A stretch of 64,000 nt of DNA from Chitinophaga vietnamensis (GTDB taxonomy: Bacteria; Bacteroidota; Bacteroidia; Chitinophagales; Chitinophagaceae), in NCBI RefSeq assembly GCF_902167635.1, contig NZ_CABHMS010000002.1, positions 744,001 through 808,000 on the forward strand, written 5' to 3'. Below are positions 53,776-61,844 of this stretch, in pieces; the stretch's first letter is position 1, and the number at the start of each line of letters is the position of its first letter. The position numbers and the translations under genes were made by a program. The notes under the pieces are model-generated. The model had not been told where the DNA came from, made no database searches, and saw only the letters and a list, made by a program, of their open reading frames with translations.

Positions 53776-56700
53776 CTACAGAATAAGTGTAGTAGGGCCC
53801 TTCATTAAATGTTCCTTTCCATCAATGCCAATAAAACGCAGCAGGTAGAGGTAGGTGCCCGCATCCTGCAAGATGCCGTTGCAGCGGCCATTCCAGCCTT
53901 TACCGTTTTCTTTTGTATAGAATACTTCTTCGCCCCAGCGGTTGAATATCCTGAACTCCAATACCTGCTGCCCGTGAAAGTTAACCGGCCGGAAGATGTC
54001 GTTGCGACCGTCTCCATTAGGCGTGAAAGCATTGGGCAGGAATAGTTCTGCTACGCAAGCTGTTGCGGTGGTGCTGGCGGTAGTGGTGCCGCAATCGTTG
54101 CTCACTGCTACGGTATAGGTGCCGGGTTTGGTGATGGTGTAAGCCGCGCTGGTGCTGCCGTCTTGCCAGAGATAGGCGCCCAGGCCGATGCCGGGTGTAA
54201 TGATGGTGCTGCTGCCGTTGAATACGCAGGTATCCGGCGGCAATTTGGCCAGCGGCGGATATTGGACGCTGAGATGCATGATCACGATACTGTCGCAGCC
54301 GGTGAAGGATACTAACGTAGACGTATATACGCCAGCCTTGGTAGCGGTATTGCCGTCCGGCAGCTGTTGTACTTTGCCGTCGCAGATGGTAGCGTACAGG
54401 TGCGTATCGGTAGGCGGCAACGTGAGTATGGTAGTGATAATGCTGTCGCAGCCATAGCTGCTTTTGAGCTGCGAGGTATAGGCGCCGCCGGTATTGACGA
54501 TGCGGCCATCGGGCAGCTGGTAACTGCGCGTGCAGGGCGTCTTGTTTTCCGTAATATGATAAGGCGGATGGACGGCGAGCTGCGTGGTGATGATACTGTC
54601 GCATCCATAAACCGATACCAGCCGCGAAGTATAGGTTCCGCTGGCATTGGCGGTCCTGCCGTCAGGAAGCGTGTATGCGTTACCGTTACAGATGTCAATA
54701 TTCTCTGTGCGGTTGTAGCGTGGCGCTTCCGTGAGCTGGGTGATGATGATACTGTCGCAACCCTTCCAGGTTTTGAATGCGGAACTATAAGTGCCGGCGG
54801 CGCTTACGCTGCGGCCATCGGGCAGGAGATAGGCGCTGCCCTGGCAGAAGGCGGCATTGATATGCGCATCAGCAGGGGGCAGCATCAGCTGGGTAGTGAT
54901 GATGCTGTCGCAGCCATAGATACTTTTCAATGACGAGTTATAAGTGCCGCTGGCAGTAACGGTACGGCCATCGGGCAACAGGTAACTATGCGCGCAGGGC
55001 GCCTTGCTTTCCGTGATATGATAATCCGGATGGAAGGTAAGCTGTGTAGTGATGATGCTATCGCAGCCATATACAGATAAAAGCCGTGATGTATAGGTAC
55101 CGCTGGCGCTTACGACGCGTTTGTCCGGTAGCGTGTATGCGTTGCCGTTACAAGCATCCACCACTTCGGTACGGTCATATCTGGGCGCTTCGGCGAGTTG
55201 TGTGATGATGGTACTGTCGCAGCCTTTCCAGGAGGTGAACTGCGAGGTGTAGGTACCGGCGGCGCTTACCACGCGGCCATCGGGCAATTGGTAGGCCGCG
55301 CCCTGGCAGAAGCTTTTGTTTTCCGTTACTTTGGAGCCGCCGGCTGTAACGGCGTATACGATGGAGCTGTCGCAACCTGTGATGCTCTTGAGTTTCACGG
55401 TATAGGTACCGGCGGCGCTCACCACGCGGCCATCGGGCAATGTTCTGGTTTCGCCATTGCAAAGGCCGATCTGTTCCTGGGTGGTGTATACCGGCATGAT
55501 GTGAATGGTCCTGCTTTGCGACTCCGAACCGCAACTACGTGTAATCGTTAACGTTACCTGGTAGCTGCCGGCATTGGTATACTTGTGTTGTGGCGCGTAA
55601 TCAGTGGAGCTGCTGCCATCGCCAAAATCCCAGTTCACACTGCGGATGCCATAGGTATTGTTGATGCGGAAGCTGGTATTGCTGCCCTGGCAGGTATCTG
55701 CGATGATCAGGTCGAAAGGGTTGTAAAAGATATTGCCCATGAAGGTGGGCAATCCCAGCAAAGTGCCTTTGGGAGAGAGGTTGAAGCCATCGCCCACGAA
55801 GTTGCAACCATTGCCCTGAACGTTGGGTTTGTTAATGACGCCGAGGTATTGATAGGGCACATTGAAGCCGTTTTCAGCGGCGGCATATATCTTGCCATCC
55901 GGCGCCAGTTGCAGCGAACCGTACATCAGCGTAGGATGACTGGCGATCTGGAATTTCGAGTTATTGATATTGGAAACGGTGCCCAGATCATATTGAAAGA
56001 TGCCATGGCCTTGCAGGCAGGAGATGTACAGCATGCGACCATCAGGCGAGAACTCGGCGCCATAGGGCATGATGAGGTTATCGAGCGTGGCGGCCAGCCC
56101 GCTGATGATGCCGGTCTGGTTATCGAAATACACCAGTTCCGCTACGCTGGGATCAGTGGGCTGGTTGGCGCCGCCGATGGTTTGTACGATGATGCGCCCG
56201 TCGGGAGAGGCTTTCAGCGTACCTACCGCTTCCCATCCATTGCTGCTCGTAACGCGGCCTACCGGATAAGCTTTGGCTACGCCGATACCTGCATCCGTAA
56301 CAGGGAATACGCGATAGTTGTTGTCGTCGCGGGTATGTGTAATGAGCCAGTAATCGTGCCCGTTACAGTTCCTGGTCACCATCATCTTCTCTGAGCTCAT
56401 GCTGCTGTTGTACAGCTGCGTGTTTTTGGTGGCGGCAACGATATCTCCTTTGCCGCCATTGAGCGACATATCCACTACCGACCAATGCATGCCATTGCCG
56501 CCGGATGTGGTCACCACAAAGTATTTGCCCGGCTGCCCGGGATAAGGCATCGCGATGGCCGATTGGGAGCTGGAATTATCTCCCAGCAAGCCATACCCAT
56601 TGGGCATTACGCCATGTGTGTTATCCCATATCTGGGTACCTTCTGTATAGAATAAAAGCTGACCATTTTTATCGGAGATGGTGGCTACCCCTTCACGGGT

Positions 56701-56859
56701 GTTGAGTTTCCCGTCCAGCAGCAAGGTGGGCGGAGAAGTGCGGAAATCCAGGCCGGCATTGGCGCCGAAGTACCAGACATTGCCTTCTTTTTGTGCGTGT
56801 ACGAGCACAGGCAGGCAACACAGTAAGAACAGGGCACAGGCGTATAGGGAATATCTCAT
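53776..56859 (-). CDS. Type IX-secreted repeat protein with gliding-motility-associated C-terminal domain
   Basis: The product has 1027 residues. A signal peptide (CLPVLVHAQ) is followed by a propeller-like region (residues about 25-370; WYFGANAGLDF) and a PKD domain (about 395-460; WDFGDGSSSTDY). Eight repeats of about 45-50 residues then follow (about 467-860), each with LPDGR...GTY...GCDSIITTQL and two Cys per unit. The C-terminus carries the type B sorting signal (LFLPNAFTPNGDGRNDIF). It is a large secreted or surface adhesin-like protein; no enzymatic motif is seen. Repeats 2-4 are closely similar to repeats 5-7. Confidence 0.9.
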   Translation of the reverse strand: MRYSLYACALFLLCCLPVLVHAQKEGNVWYFGANAGLDFRTSPPTLLLDGKLNTREGVATISDKNGQLLFYTEGTQIWDNTHGVMPNGYGLLGDNSSSQSAIAMPYPGQPGKYFVVTTSGGNGMHWSVVDMSLNGGKGDIVAATKNTQLYNSSMSSEKMMVTRNCNGHDYWLITHTRDDNNYRVFPVTDAGIGVAKAYPVGRVTSSNGWEAVGTLKASPDGRIIVQTIGGANQPTDPSVAELVYFDNQTGIISGLAATLDNLIMPYGAEFSPDGRMLYISCLQGHGIFQYDLGTVSNINNSKFQIASHPTLMYGSLQLAPDGKIYAAAENGFNVPYQYLGVINKPNVQGNGCNFVGDGFNLSPKGTLLGLPTFMGNIFYNPFDLIIADTCQGSNTSFRINNTYGIRSVNWDFGDGSSSTDYAPQHKYTNAGSYQVTLTITRSCGSESQSRTIHIMPVYTTQEQIGLCNGETRTLPDGRVVSAAGTYTVKLKSITGCDSSIVYAVTAGGSKVTENKSFCQGAAYQLPDGRVVSAAGTYTSQFTSWKGCDSTIITQLAEAPRYDRTEVVDACNGNAYTLPDKRVVSASGTYTSRLLSVYGCDSIITTQLTFHPDYHITESKAPCAHSYLLPDGRTVTASGTYNSSLKSIYGCDSIITTQLMLPPADAHINAAFCQGSAYLLPDGRSVSAAGTYSSAFKTWKGCDSIIITQLTEAPRYNRTENIDICNGNAYTLPDGRTANASGTYTSRLVSVYGCDSIITTQLAVHPPYHITENKTPCTRSYQLPDGRIVNTGGAYTSQLKSSYGCDSIITTILTLPPTDTHLYATICDGKVQQLPDGNTATKAGVYTSTLVSFTGCDSIVIMHLSVQYPPLAKLPPDTCVFNGSSTIITPGIGLGAYLWQDGSTSAAYTITKPGTYTVAVSNDCGTTTASTTATACVAELFLPNAFTPNGDGRNDIFRPVNFHGQQVLEFRIFNRWGEEVFYTKENGKGWNGRCNGILQDAGTYLYLLRFIGIDGKEHLMKGPTTLIL

Positions 56860-56908
56860 GGCGAATCAATCGTCCAAATATAGATATTTTTATAATAAAA
56901 GGATATCC

Positions 56909-57286
56909 TTACTGCTGGCGGGTGTGCAGGTGGATAATTTTACGTTTATGATTTTGTCCCCACTCAGCCAGTGCAGACACAATGTGTTTAAGTGTGTGGG
57001 CGTATTCAGTCGGCACATATTCTACCACCACAGGTATGGCATCCTGCTGTACCTGTCTTTTTATCAAGCCATTCAATTCAAGCGCTTTTAGTTCACTGGA
57101 AAGTACCGTTGCAGAGATGCCTTTTACGGTGCGCTGTATTTCGTTAAAACGCGTATAACCGCTTACGAGCGCTATCATCACCCTGAGTTTCCATTTGCCT
57201 CCCAGCACATATAAAGCATCTTCAACGGCCGATAAGTTTTTAGCGCACTGTACTTCGGTATATAATTTCTTGCCTGCTTTCTGCAT
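56909..57286 (-). CDS. HxlR-family transcriptional regulator
   Basis: The product has 125 residues. The winged helix begins with CAKNLSAVEDALYVLGGKWKLRVMIAL, where C15 is near the redox-sensing position of the YodB/HxlR group, and continues with TRFNEIQRTVKGISATVLSSELKALELNGLIKR. HxlR/YodB proteins often sense quinones or aldehydes and repress azoreductase or nitroreductase genes. It is divergent from the azoreductase gene, with operator-like repeats in the 101-bp gap, so control of that gene and of itself is likely. Confidence 0.9.
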   Translation of the reverse strand: MQKAGKKLYTEVQCAKNLSAVEDALYVLGGKWKLRVMIALVSGYTRFNEIQRTVKGISATVLSSELKALELNGLIKRQVQQDAIPVVVEYVPTEYAHTLKHIVSALAEWGQNHKRKIIHLHTRQQ

Positions 57287-57300
57287 CGTTTTTCTTTTTA

Positions 57301-57370
57301 ACTAAGGTAAACCTTACTACTAAGGTAAAGATAACTACTAGTAATTTATTAGTTACGGGCGATAATTTTG
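57301..57370. promoter_or_regulatory. Operator-like repeats and promoter elements between hxlR-type gene and azoR
   Basis: ACTAAGGTAAA occurs twice (57301-57311 and 57319-57329), 18 bases apart. A partly palindromic TAACTA...TAGTTA lies at 57332-57355. On the plus strand TAATTTTG (57363-57370) is a perfect -7 box for azoR; on the minus strand TATCTTTA (complement of 57326-57333) is a near -7 box for the regulator and overlaps the second repeat. This is what a divergent repressor-target pair would show; the binding site itself is inferred. Confidence 0.6.
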
Positions 57371-57387
57371 TAGTACAAATTTTAGCG

Positions 57388-57993
57388 ATGAAAAAAGTAT
57401 TGCACATCATGTCAAGTCCCCGCGCAGCGGAGTCTATCAGCAGGAAGCTCGGAAGTGCCATTATAGATAAGATCAGAGAGAAATACCCGGATAGTATCAT
57501 CAATGAATATGACCTGGCTCGACCTGTCATTCCTCATTTGGAAGAAATGCATATCCACTCATTTTTCACGCCGGTTGAAGACCGGCAAGCGGCGCAGCAA
57601 TTGGCCATCAGCACTTCTGATGAAGCTATTAACGCGCTACAGGAAGCAGATACGATCGTGATAGAAGCGCCGATGTATAACTTTACGATCACTTCCACTT
57701 TGAAGGCTTATTTTGATCAGATAGCGCGGGTGGGTATTACTTTCAGGTATACTGGCAATGGCTTGTTGCCGGTGGGATTATTGAAAAACAAGCAGGCTTA
57801 CCTTGCTATTACATCCGGCGGCGTTTATTCGGAGGGTGAGTTAAAGCCTTATGATTTTATTGAGCCATATCTGCGTTTTCTGTTAACGCTGATGGGCATA
57901 ACAGTAGCGGGTGTGTTCAGGGCGGAGGGGCAGGCGGTTGTTGGGGCGGAAAAAGCCTTGGAGAAAGGGGTGGCGGATATTGTGATCTTATGA
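57388..57993 (+). CDS. azoR: FMN-dependent NADH:quinone oxidoreductase/azoreductase
   Basis: The product has 201 residues, the size of AzoR. The flavodoxin-like fold has the phosphate loop SSPRAAESISRKL, the FMN-contact segment EAPMYNFTITSTLKAYFDQIARVGITFRY and ITSGGVYSEG. It reduces quinones and azo compounds by two electrons using NADH. Regulation by the divergent HxlR-type repressor is expected. It is followed by a hairpin terminator before convergent dapF. Confidence 0.92.
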   Translation: MKKVLHIMSSPRAAESISRKLGSAIIDKIREKYPDSIINEYDLARPVIPHLEEMHIHSFFTPVEDRQAAQQLAISTSDEAINALQEADTIVIEAPMYNFTITSTLKAYFDQIARVGITFRYTGNGLLPVGLLKNKQAYLAITSGGVYSEGELKPYDFIEPYLRFLLTLMGITVAGVFRAEGQAVVGAEKALEKGVADIVIL

Positions 57994-57999
57994 TCTATA

Positions 58000-58033
58000 C
58001 TCCATGTATCAGTTATCAGGCTGATACATGGAG
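58000..58033. terminator. Terminator hairpin between azoR and dapF
   Basis: CTCCATGTATCAG (58000-58012) pairs with its reverse complement (58021-58033), with an eight-base loop and TCTTTTT a few bases beyond. It lies between convergent genes. Confidence 0.8.
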
Positions 58034-58051
58034 GTACGTCTTTTTATATCA

Positions 58052-58834
58052 TCAGCGTTTGATATCTCCTTCAAACACCAGTGTGGCGGGGCCGCAGAGC
58101 CAGATGTTGTGGAAGCTGCGTTCACCGGTTTTGGTGAAGCGTACTTCCAGCTGGCCGCCGAGGGTTTGTACGGGTACTACATATTCGGTTTCTTCTTTGC
58201 CTGCGAAGGTGAGTGCGGCGGCGGTAACGCCGGTGCCGCAGGAGTAGGTTTCATCTTCCACGCCGCGTTCGTAGGTGCGCACGAAGATGCCGTTTTCGAA
58301 GGGCTGGACGAAATTGACGTTAGTGCCTTCCGTTGCAAAGCGGTCGTTGTAGCGGATCTGGCGGCCTTCGTTGAATACGTCGGTGGATTGTACATCGTCG
58401 ACATATTTAACGAAGTGGGGAGAGCCGGTATTGAGGTAGAAGTAGACGGGGCCATGTTCCACATCATCTACATCCTGCATTTTGAGGTTTACCCAGTTGT
58501 CGCCATCGAGGGTAGCTTCGTGAGGGCCATCGATGGCGATGAAGGCTACTTTGCCTTTACCGATGCCCATTTTATTGGCGAAGGCGACAAGGCATCTGCC
58601 GCCATTGCCGCACATGCTGCCTTCGCGGCCGTCGGCATTGTAATATTTCATCGCGAAATCATAGTCTTCGCTTTTGTTGAGCAGCATTAATCCATCTGCG
58701 CCGATGCCGAAGCGGCGGTCGCAGAGTTCGTGTACCTGTTCGTCTGTCAGCCAGTTGTATTGTCCTTCCCGGTTGTCCAGGATTACGAAGTCGTTGCCGG
58801 TTCCCTGGTATTTATAAAAGTGGATCTGGTTCAT
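58052..58834 (-). CDS. dapF: Diaminopimelate epimerase
   Basis: The product has 260 residues. The two catalytic cysteines are C75 (MCGNGGRC) and C199 (YSCGTGVTAAAL), and the substrate loop GTGNDFVILDN is at residues 11-21. It interconverts LL- and meso-diaminopimelate for lysine and peptidoglycan synthesis. Other lysine genes are not in the window. The 266-bp gap upstream is taken up by foldback repeat copy C. Confidence 0.96.
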   Translation of the reverse strand: MNQIHFYKYQGTGNDFVILDNREGQYNWLTDEQVHELCDRRFGIGADGLMLLNKSEDYDFAMKYYNADGREGSMCGNGGRCLVAFANKMGIGKGKVAFIAIDGPHEATLDGDNWVNLKMQDVDDVEHGPVYFYLNTGSPHFVKYVDDVQSTDVFNEGRQIRYNDRFATEGTNVNFVQPFENGIFVRTYERGVEDETYSCGTGVTAAALTFAGKEETEYVVPVQTLGGQLEVRFTKTGERSFHNIWLCGPATLVFEGDIKR

Positions 58835-58878
58835 GTTTCAAAGATAGAAATATCCTGTATTTTTTTGTTGGTTAATCT

Positions 58879-59087
58879 GTCGCCCCTACGGGGCTGAATG
58901 CGGCGTAGATCGCGTTTTGATGCGCGGATGATCAATACAATTGCTACCGCCCCTACGGGGCGGCATATTGGTAGATGCGATACGGGCTACCAATATATCG
59001 CCCCGTAGGGGCGAAAGCCCGGTAGACAAAACGCAGGCTACGCCGCATTCAGCTCCGTAGGGGCGAAAGCCCGGTAGGCCCGGGTAG
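58879..59087. repeat. Foldback repeat with CCCTACGGGG motifs, copy C
   Basis: The outer stem pairs 58889-58908 with 59038-59057 (19 of 20 bases), and the inner hairpin is the same as in copies A and B. In copy A the stem core reads GATCATAGCG on the left; here it reads GAATGCGGCG, with matching changes on the right. It lies between dapF (58834) and the nucleoside phosphorylase (59101), both on the minus strand, and ends 14 bases from the latter's stop. Confidence 0.92.
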
Positions 59088-59100
59088 ATTTATGCAACGT

Positions 59101-59979
59101 CTATATTTTTTCTATAATTTCCAGTCCGCGTGTGATGAGTGCAGCAACGGCGGCGGCGCCGTCTTTACTGAATTCCTGGCGGATGCGGTTGGCGACGATG
59201 GCGCTGATGGAGAGGCATTGATGGCCGAGTACGCGGCCCATGCCATAGATGCCGGATGTTTCCATTTCGAAGTTGGTGATGCGGTGATGATCGTAGGAGA
59301 ATCCGGTGAGGTTATCGATCAGGTCTGGATTGGAGAGCTGACCGCGGAGCACGCGTCCTTGCGGGGCGTAGAAGCCGGGGCAGGTAACGGTGATGCCTGT
59401 ATGAAAACCATCGGTGAAATGTTGAAGCAGGTCGTTGGATGCTGCAAATAAAGTGGGCGATGCGCTGCCGGGGTAGAGGGCTACTTGTCCGCGGAAGGCT
59501 TCCAGCAGTTGTTTTTCGGCGGTCGTATTTTCAAATGCATAGAAGGGCAGGAGGTTGTCGAGCCCGAGGCCATGTGATGATACTACGAAGCTATCTACGG
59601 GGATGCTGTCCTGTAATGCGCCGGAAGTGCCGAGGCGTATGATCTTGAGGGAGCTGAGCTCGGGTTTCACGAGGCGTGTATTGAAATCTATATTCACCAG
59701 TGCATCCAGCTCATTAAAAACGATGTCGATATTATCTGTGCCGATACCGGTAGATACTACGGAGAGGCGTTTGTTGCCGATGTAGCCGGTATGGGTTACA
59801 AATTCGCGATGCTGGTATTGGCCTTCAATTTTATCGAAATGTTTGCTTACCGATGCTACACGGTCGGGATCCCCAACGGTGATGATGGTGTGTGCGAGTT
59901 CTTCCGGCCTCAGGTCCAGGTGGTATACGGCGCCACGGTTGTTGATGATCAGCTCTGATTCTGCAATACGTTTATCCAT
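59101..59979 (-). CDS. Nucleoside phosphorylase (uridine phosphorylase-like)
   Basis: The product has 292 residues, PNP/UDP family. The N-terminal phosphate-binding GDPDRVASVSKHFD and VVSTGIGTDNIDIVFNEL are clear, as are the LGTSGALQ segment and a C-terminal NFEMETSGIYGMGRVLG with the conserved Met-Glu ribose contact. It splits nucleosides by phosphorolysis. Uridine specificity is likely from overall form but not certain. It may use nucleosides imported by the CNT protein encoded at 29478-30740. Confidence 0.87.
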   Translation of the reverse strand: MDKRIAESELIINNRGAVYHLDLRPEELAHTIITVGDPDRVASVSKHFDKIEGQYQHREFVTHTGYIGNKRLSVVSTGIGTDNIDIVFNELDALVNIDFNTRLVKPELSSLKIIRLGTSGALQDSIPVDSFVVSSHGLGLDNLLPFYAFENTTAEKQLLEAFRGQVALYPGSASPTLFAASNDLLQHFTDGFHTGITVTCPGFYAPQGRVLRGQLSNPDLIDNLTGFSYDHHRITNFEMETSGIYGMGRVLGHQCLSISAIVANRIRQEFSKDGAAAVAALITRGLEIIEKI

Positions 59980-60084
59980 GATAATAATTTTTGTTTTGGC
60001 GATTTGATGATCCGTTTTTCCAGCTCAATATTCTAACGTTCTGCTTTATTATCAAAATATTTTTCAGATAATTTTTGAATAATA

Positions 60085-60115
60085 TTTGGTAGATAAGAGA
60101 TTTTTCCTACTTTTG
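60085..60115 (+). promoter_or_regulatory. Consensus Bacteroidota promoter for tRNA-Cys
   Basis: A -33 box TTTG (60085-60088) and a -7 box TACTTTTG (60108-60115) separated by 19 bases, which matches TTTG-N19-TAnnTTTG. The tRNA starts 64 bases downstream, leaving a 5' leader to be removed by RNase P. This is the clearest promoter in the window. Confidence 0.85.
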
Positions 60116-60178
60116 CAATCCCGATGAACGCCGGGACATCCGCTACAGGCAAGCAATGGCGGGTGAATGAAGCAAGAT

Positions 60179-60249
60179 GGTTCCGTGGCCGAGTGGCTAG
60201 GCAGAGGTCTGCAAAACCTCGTACAGCGGTTCGAATCCGCTCGGAACCT
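60179..60249 (+). tRNA. tRNA-Cys (anticodon GCA)
   Basis: Cloverleaf of 71 bases. The acceptor GGTTCCG pairs with CGGAACC. The anticodon stem is GAGGT/ACCTC with loop CTGCAAA, giving anticodon GCA. The T-stem is AGCGG/CCGCT with loop TTCGAAT. The discriminator is T, as needed for cysteine. A hairpin terminator follows. CCA is not encoded. Confidence 0.96.
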
Positions 60250-60260
60250 CTTCAAAGTTA

Positions 60261-60290
60261 AAAACCGCTGCTTTTTGCAGCGGTTTTTTT
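60261..60290 (+). terminator. Terminator after tRNA-Cys
   Basis: AAAACCGCTGC, a five-base T loop, and GCAGCGGTTTT with seven Ts in all. A strong intrinsic terminator twelve bases after the tRNA end. Confidence 0.93.
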
Positions 60291-60369
60291 ATTTATACCT
60301 GCTCTAAATGTTGTAAATTGCTCTTCCCGCAAAAGTTTGCGTACAACAGCATTTAAACTATCAGTGGTT

Positions 60370-60843
60370 ATGACAGAGATTATAAAAGTAACCGCAAACG
60401 ATGCCCGTCACCTGGAGCAGGTGAAAATACTTTTCCGCGAATATGCAAACTGGTTAAATGTTGACCTGAGTTTTCAGCAGTTTGAAGAAGAGATGGCCCA
60501 GTTGCCGGGCGCCTATGCAGCGCCTACCGGCGCATTGTTTCTAGCCCTGGCAGATGGCCAGGTGGCAGGTTGCGTAGCAATACGTCCGTTTGATAATACT
60601 ACCGCCGAAATGAAGCGGCTTTTTGTAAGAGATGCCTTCAAAGGCCATGGTGTGGGAAAAGCGCTGGCCGGCGCTGCAGTCGCCGAAAGCAAAGCATTAG
60701 GATATAAACGCATCCTGCTGGATACCCTGGCGCATATGCGGCCCGCCATCGAACTGTACAAATCGCTTGGCTTCCAGCCTATCGCCGCATATTACGATAA
60801 TCCGCTGACGAGCGCGGTGTACTTGTCGTTGAATATTGAATAG
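60370..60843 (+). CDS. GNAT-family N-acetyltransferase
   Basis: The product has 157 residues from the ATG at 60370; the open frame extends 11 codons further without similarity. The acetyl-CoA site has MKRLFVRDAFKGHGVGKALAGAAV (R/Q-x-x-G-x-G/A form), followed by YKRILLDTLAHMRPAIELYKSLGF. The substrate is not identifiable. The stop is followed within two bases by the long foldback element. Confidence 0.87.
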   Translation: MTEIIKVTANDARHLEQVKILFREYANWLNVDLSFQQFEEEMAQLPGAYAAPTGALFLALADGQVAGCVAIRPFDNTTAEMKRLFVRDAFKGHGVGKALAGAAVAESKALGYKRILLDTLAHMRPAIELYKSLGFQPIAAYYDNPLTSAVYLSLNIE

Positions 60844-60844
60844 G

Positions 60845-61083
60845 AGGTTGTCTGGCTCAGGATTATACTGATTAAAAGGATTACCAGGATTTTTTACTGG
60901 ATTATAAAAAGATTTGCGGAAAATATCTTGAAGATATCTACGAAGACAGCCCTTGAAGCGCTTTGAGTGCTTCAAGGGCTGGAAACTTGTTGATCTTCTC
61001 ACCAATCTTCTTTAATCTTTATTAATCCTGTAAAAAAATCCTGGTAATCCTTTTAATCAGTATAATCCTGAGCCAGACAACCT
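60845..61083. repeat. 239-bp foldback element with 51-bp arms
   Basis: Arms of 51 bases (60845-60895 and 61033-61083) are exact reverse complements, with one extra A at the inner end of the right arm. They carry AGGATTATACTGATT and AAAAGGATTACCAGG sequences. The interior contains a second hairpin (AGCCCTTGAAGC/GCTTCAAGGGCT near 60951-60983) and partial pairing of the remainder. It fills the whole gap between the convergent GNAT and DUF1080 genes, two bases from one stop and four from the other. Confidence 0.93.
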
Positions 61084-61087
61084 TCGC

Positions 61088-61825
61088 TTATAATTCTCTG
61101 ATCCAGATATTGCGATAGCTTACGGGATTGCCATGATCCTGGAGGAAGATGGATTTGGCGCCATGCTTTTCGTAGTAGGGCTTGCCGATGTAAAGGGTTT
61201 TGCCCTCGAGGGATACGTTGTTTTGTACCAGTACGCCATTTTGTAATACCGTGGCGCGTGCGGGCGATTTCAGGGAGCCGTCGTCATTGAAGCGGGGCGC
61301 TGTCCAGATCACATCGTAGGATTGCCATTCGCCGGGTTTTTTGCAGGCATTTACCAATGGTATCTTTTGTTTATAGAAGCTGCCTGCCTGGCCGTTGGAG
61401 TAGGTGCGGTTGTTGTAGTTGTCCAGCACTTGCAGTTCATAGAACTCCTGCATGAAGATGCCGCTGTTGCCGCGGCCCTGGCTTTCGCCTTTCACTTCGG
61501 CAGGTGTGCGCCATTCGATGTGCAGCTGAAAATCTTCAAAATTCTGTTTTGTTTTGATCATACCCGTGCCTTTCACAACCGTCACGGCGCCATTTTTCAC
61601 TTCCCATTTTGCGGGGCCACCCTTTTCAGATTCCCACTGGTCCAGGTTTTTACCGTCGAACAAGATGATGGCATCGGAAGGTGCAGTGAGGGTTTCTTTG
61701 CCGGGTGTGATCACTTTAGGCACGGGCTCCCACACTTCGGTGTCTTCCGGTTTGCCCTGCTGGCTGTTCTGCGCCATGGCGCTGAATGAAAGCATGGTAC
61801 ATGCTGCTATAAGTAAAGTACGCAT
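61088..61825 (-). CDS. Secreted DUF1080 (3-keto-disaccharide hydrolase-like) protein
   Basis: The product has 245 residues from the ATG at 61825 ([19 protein letters not shown]), which gives a signal peptide; the open frame extends 58 codons upstream into the next gene without similarity. The DUF1080 beta-sandwich has [36 protein letters not shown] and [20 protein letters not shown]. Members hydrolyse 3-keto-glycosides, working with oxidoreductases that form the keto sugar. The Gfo/Idh gene just upstream is a natural partner. Confidence 0.88.
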   Translation of the reverse strand: MRTLLIAACTMLSFSAMAQNSQQGKPEDTEVWEPVPKVITPGKETLTAPSDAIILFDGKNLDQWESEKGGPAKWEVKNGAVTVVKGTGMIKTKQNFEDFQLHIEWRTPAEVKGESQGRGNSGIFMQEFYELQVLDNYNNRTYSNGQAGSFYKQKIPLVNACKKPGEWQSYDVIWTAPRFNDDGSLKSPARATVLQNGVLVQNNVSLEGKTLYIGKPYYEKHGAKSIFLQDHGNPVSYRNIWIREL

Positions 61826-61844
61826 TGTGAAGATATATTTTCGT

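Noticed and set aside
53776-56859. Sequencing-error or frameshift explanation for the repeated protein
   Set aside because: All eight repeats are in one continuous frame with a proper type B sorting signal at the end, so the gene appears intact.
11640-59087. Three CCCTACGGGG repeats considered as part of rRNA, attachment sites or IS copies
   Set aside because: They have no coding sequence, no terminal target duplications that I can see and no tRNA homology. They are treated as non-coding foldbacks.
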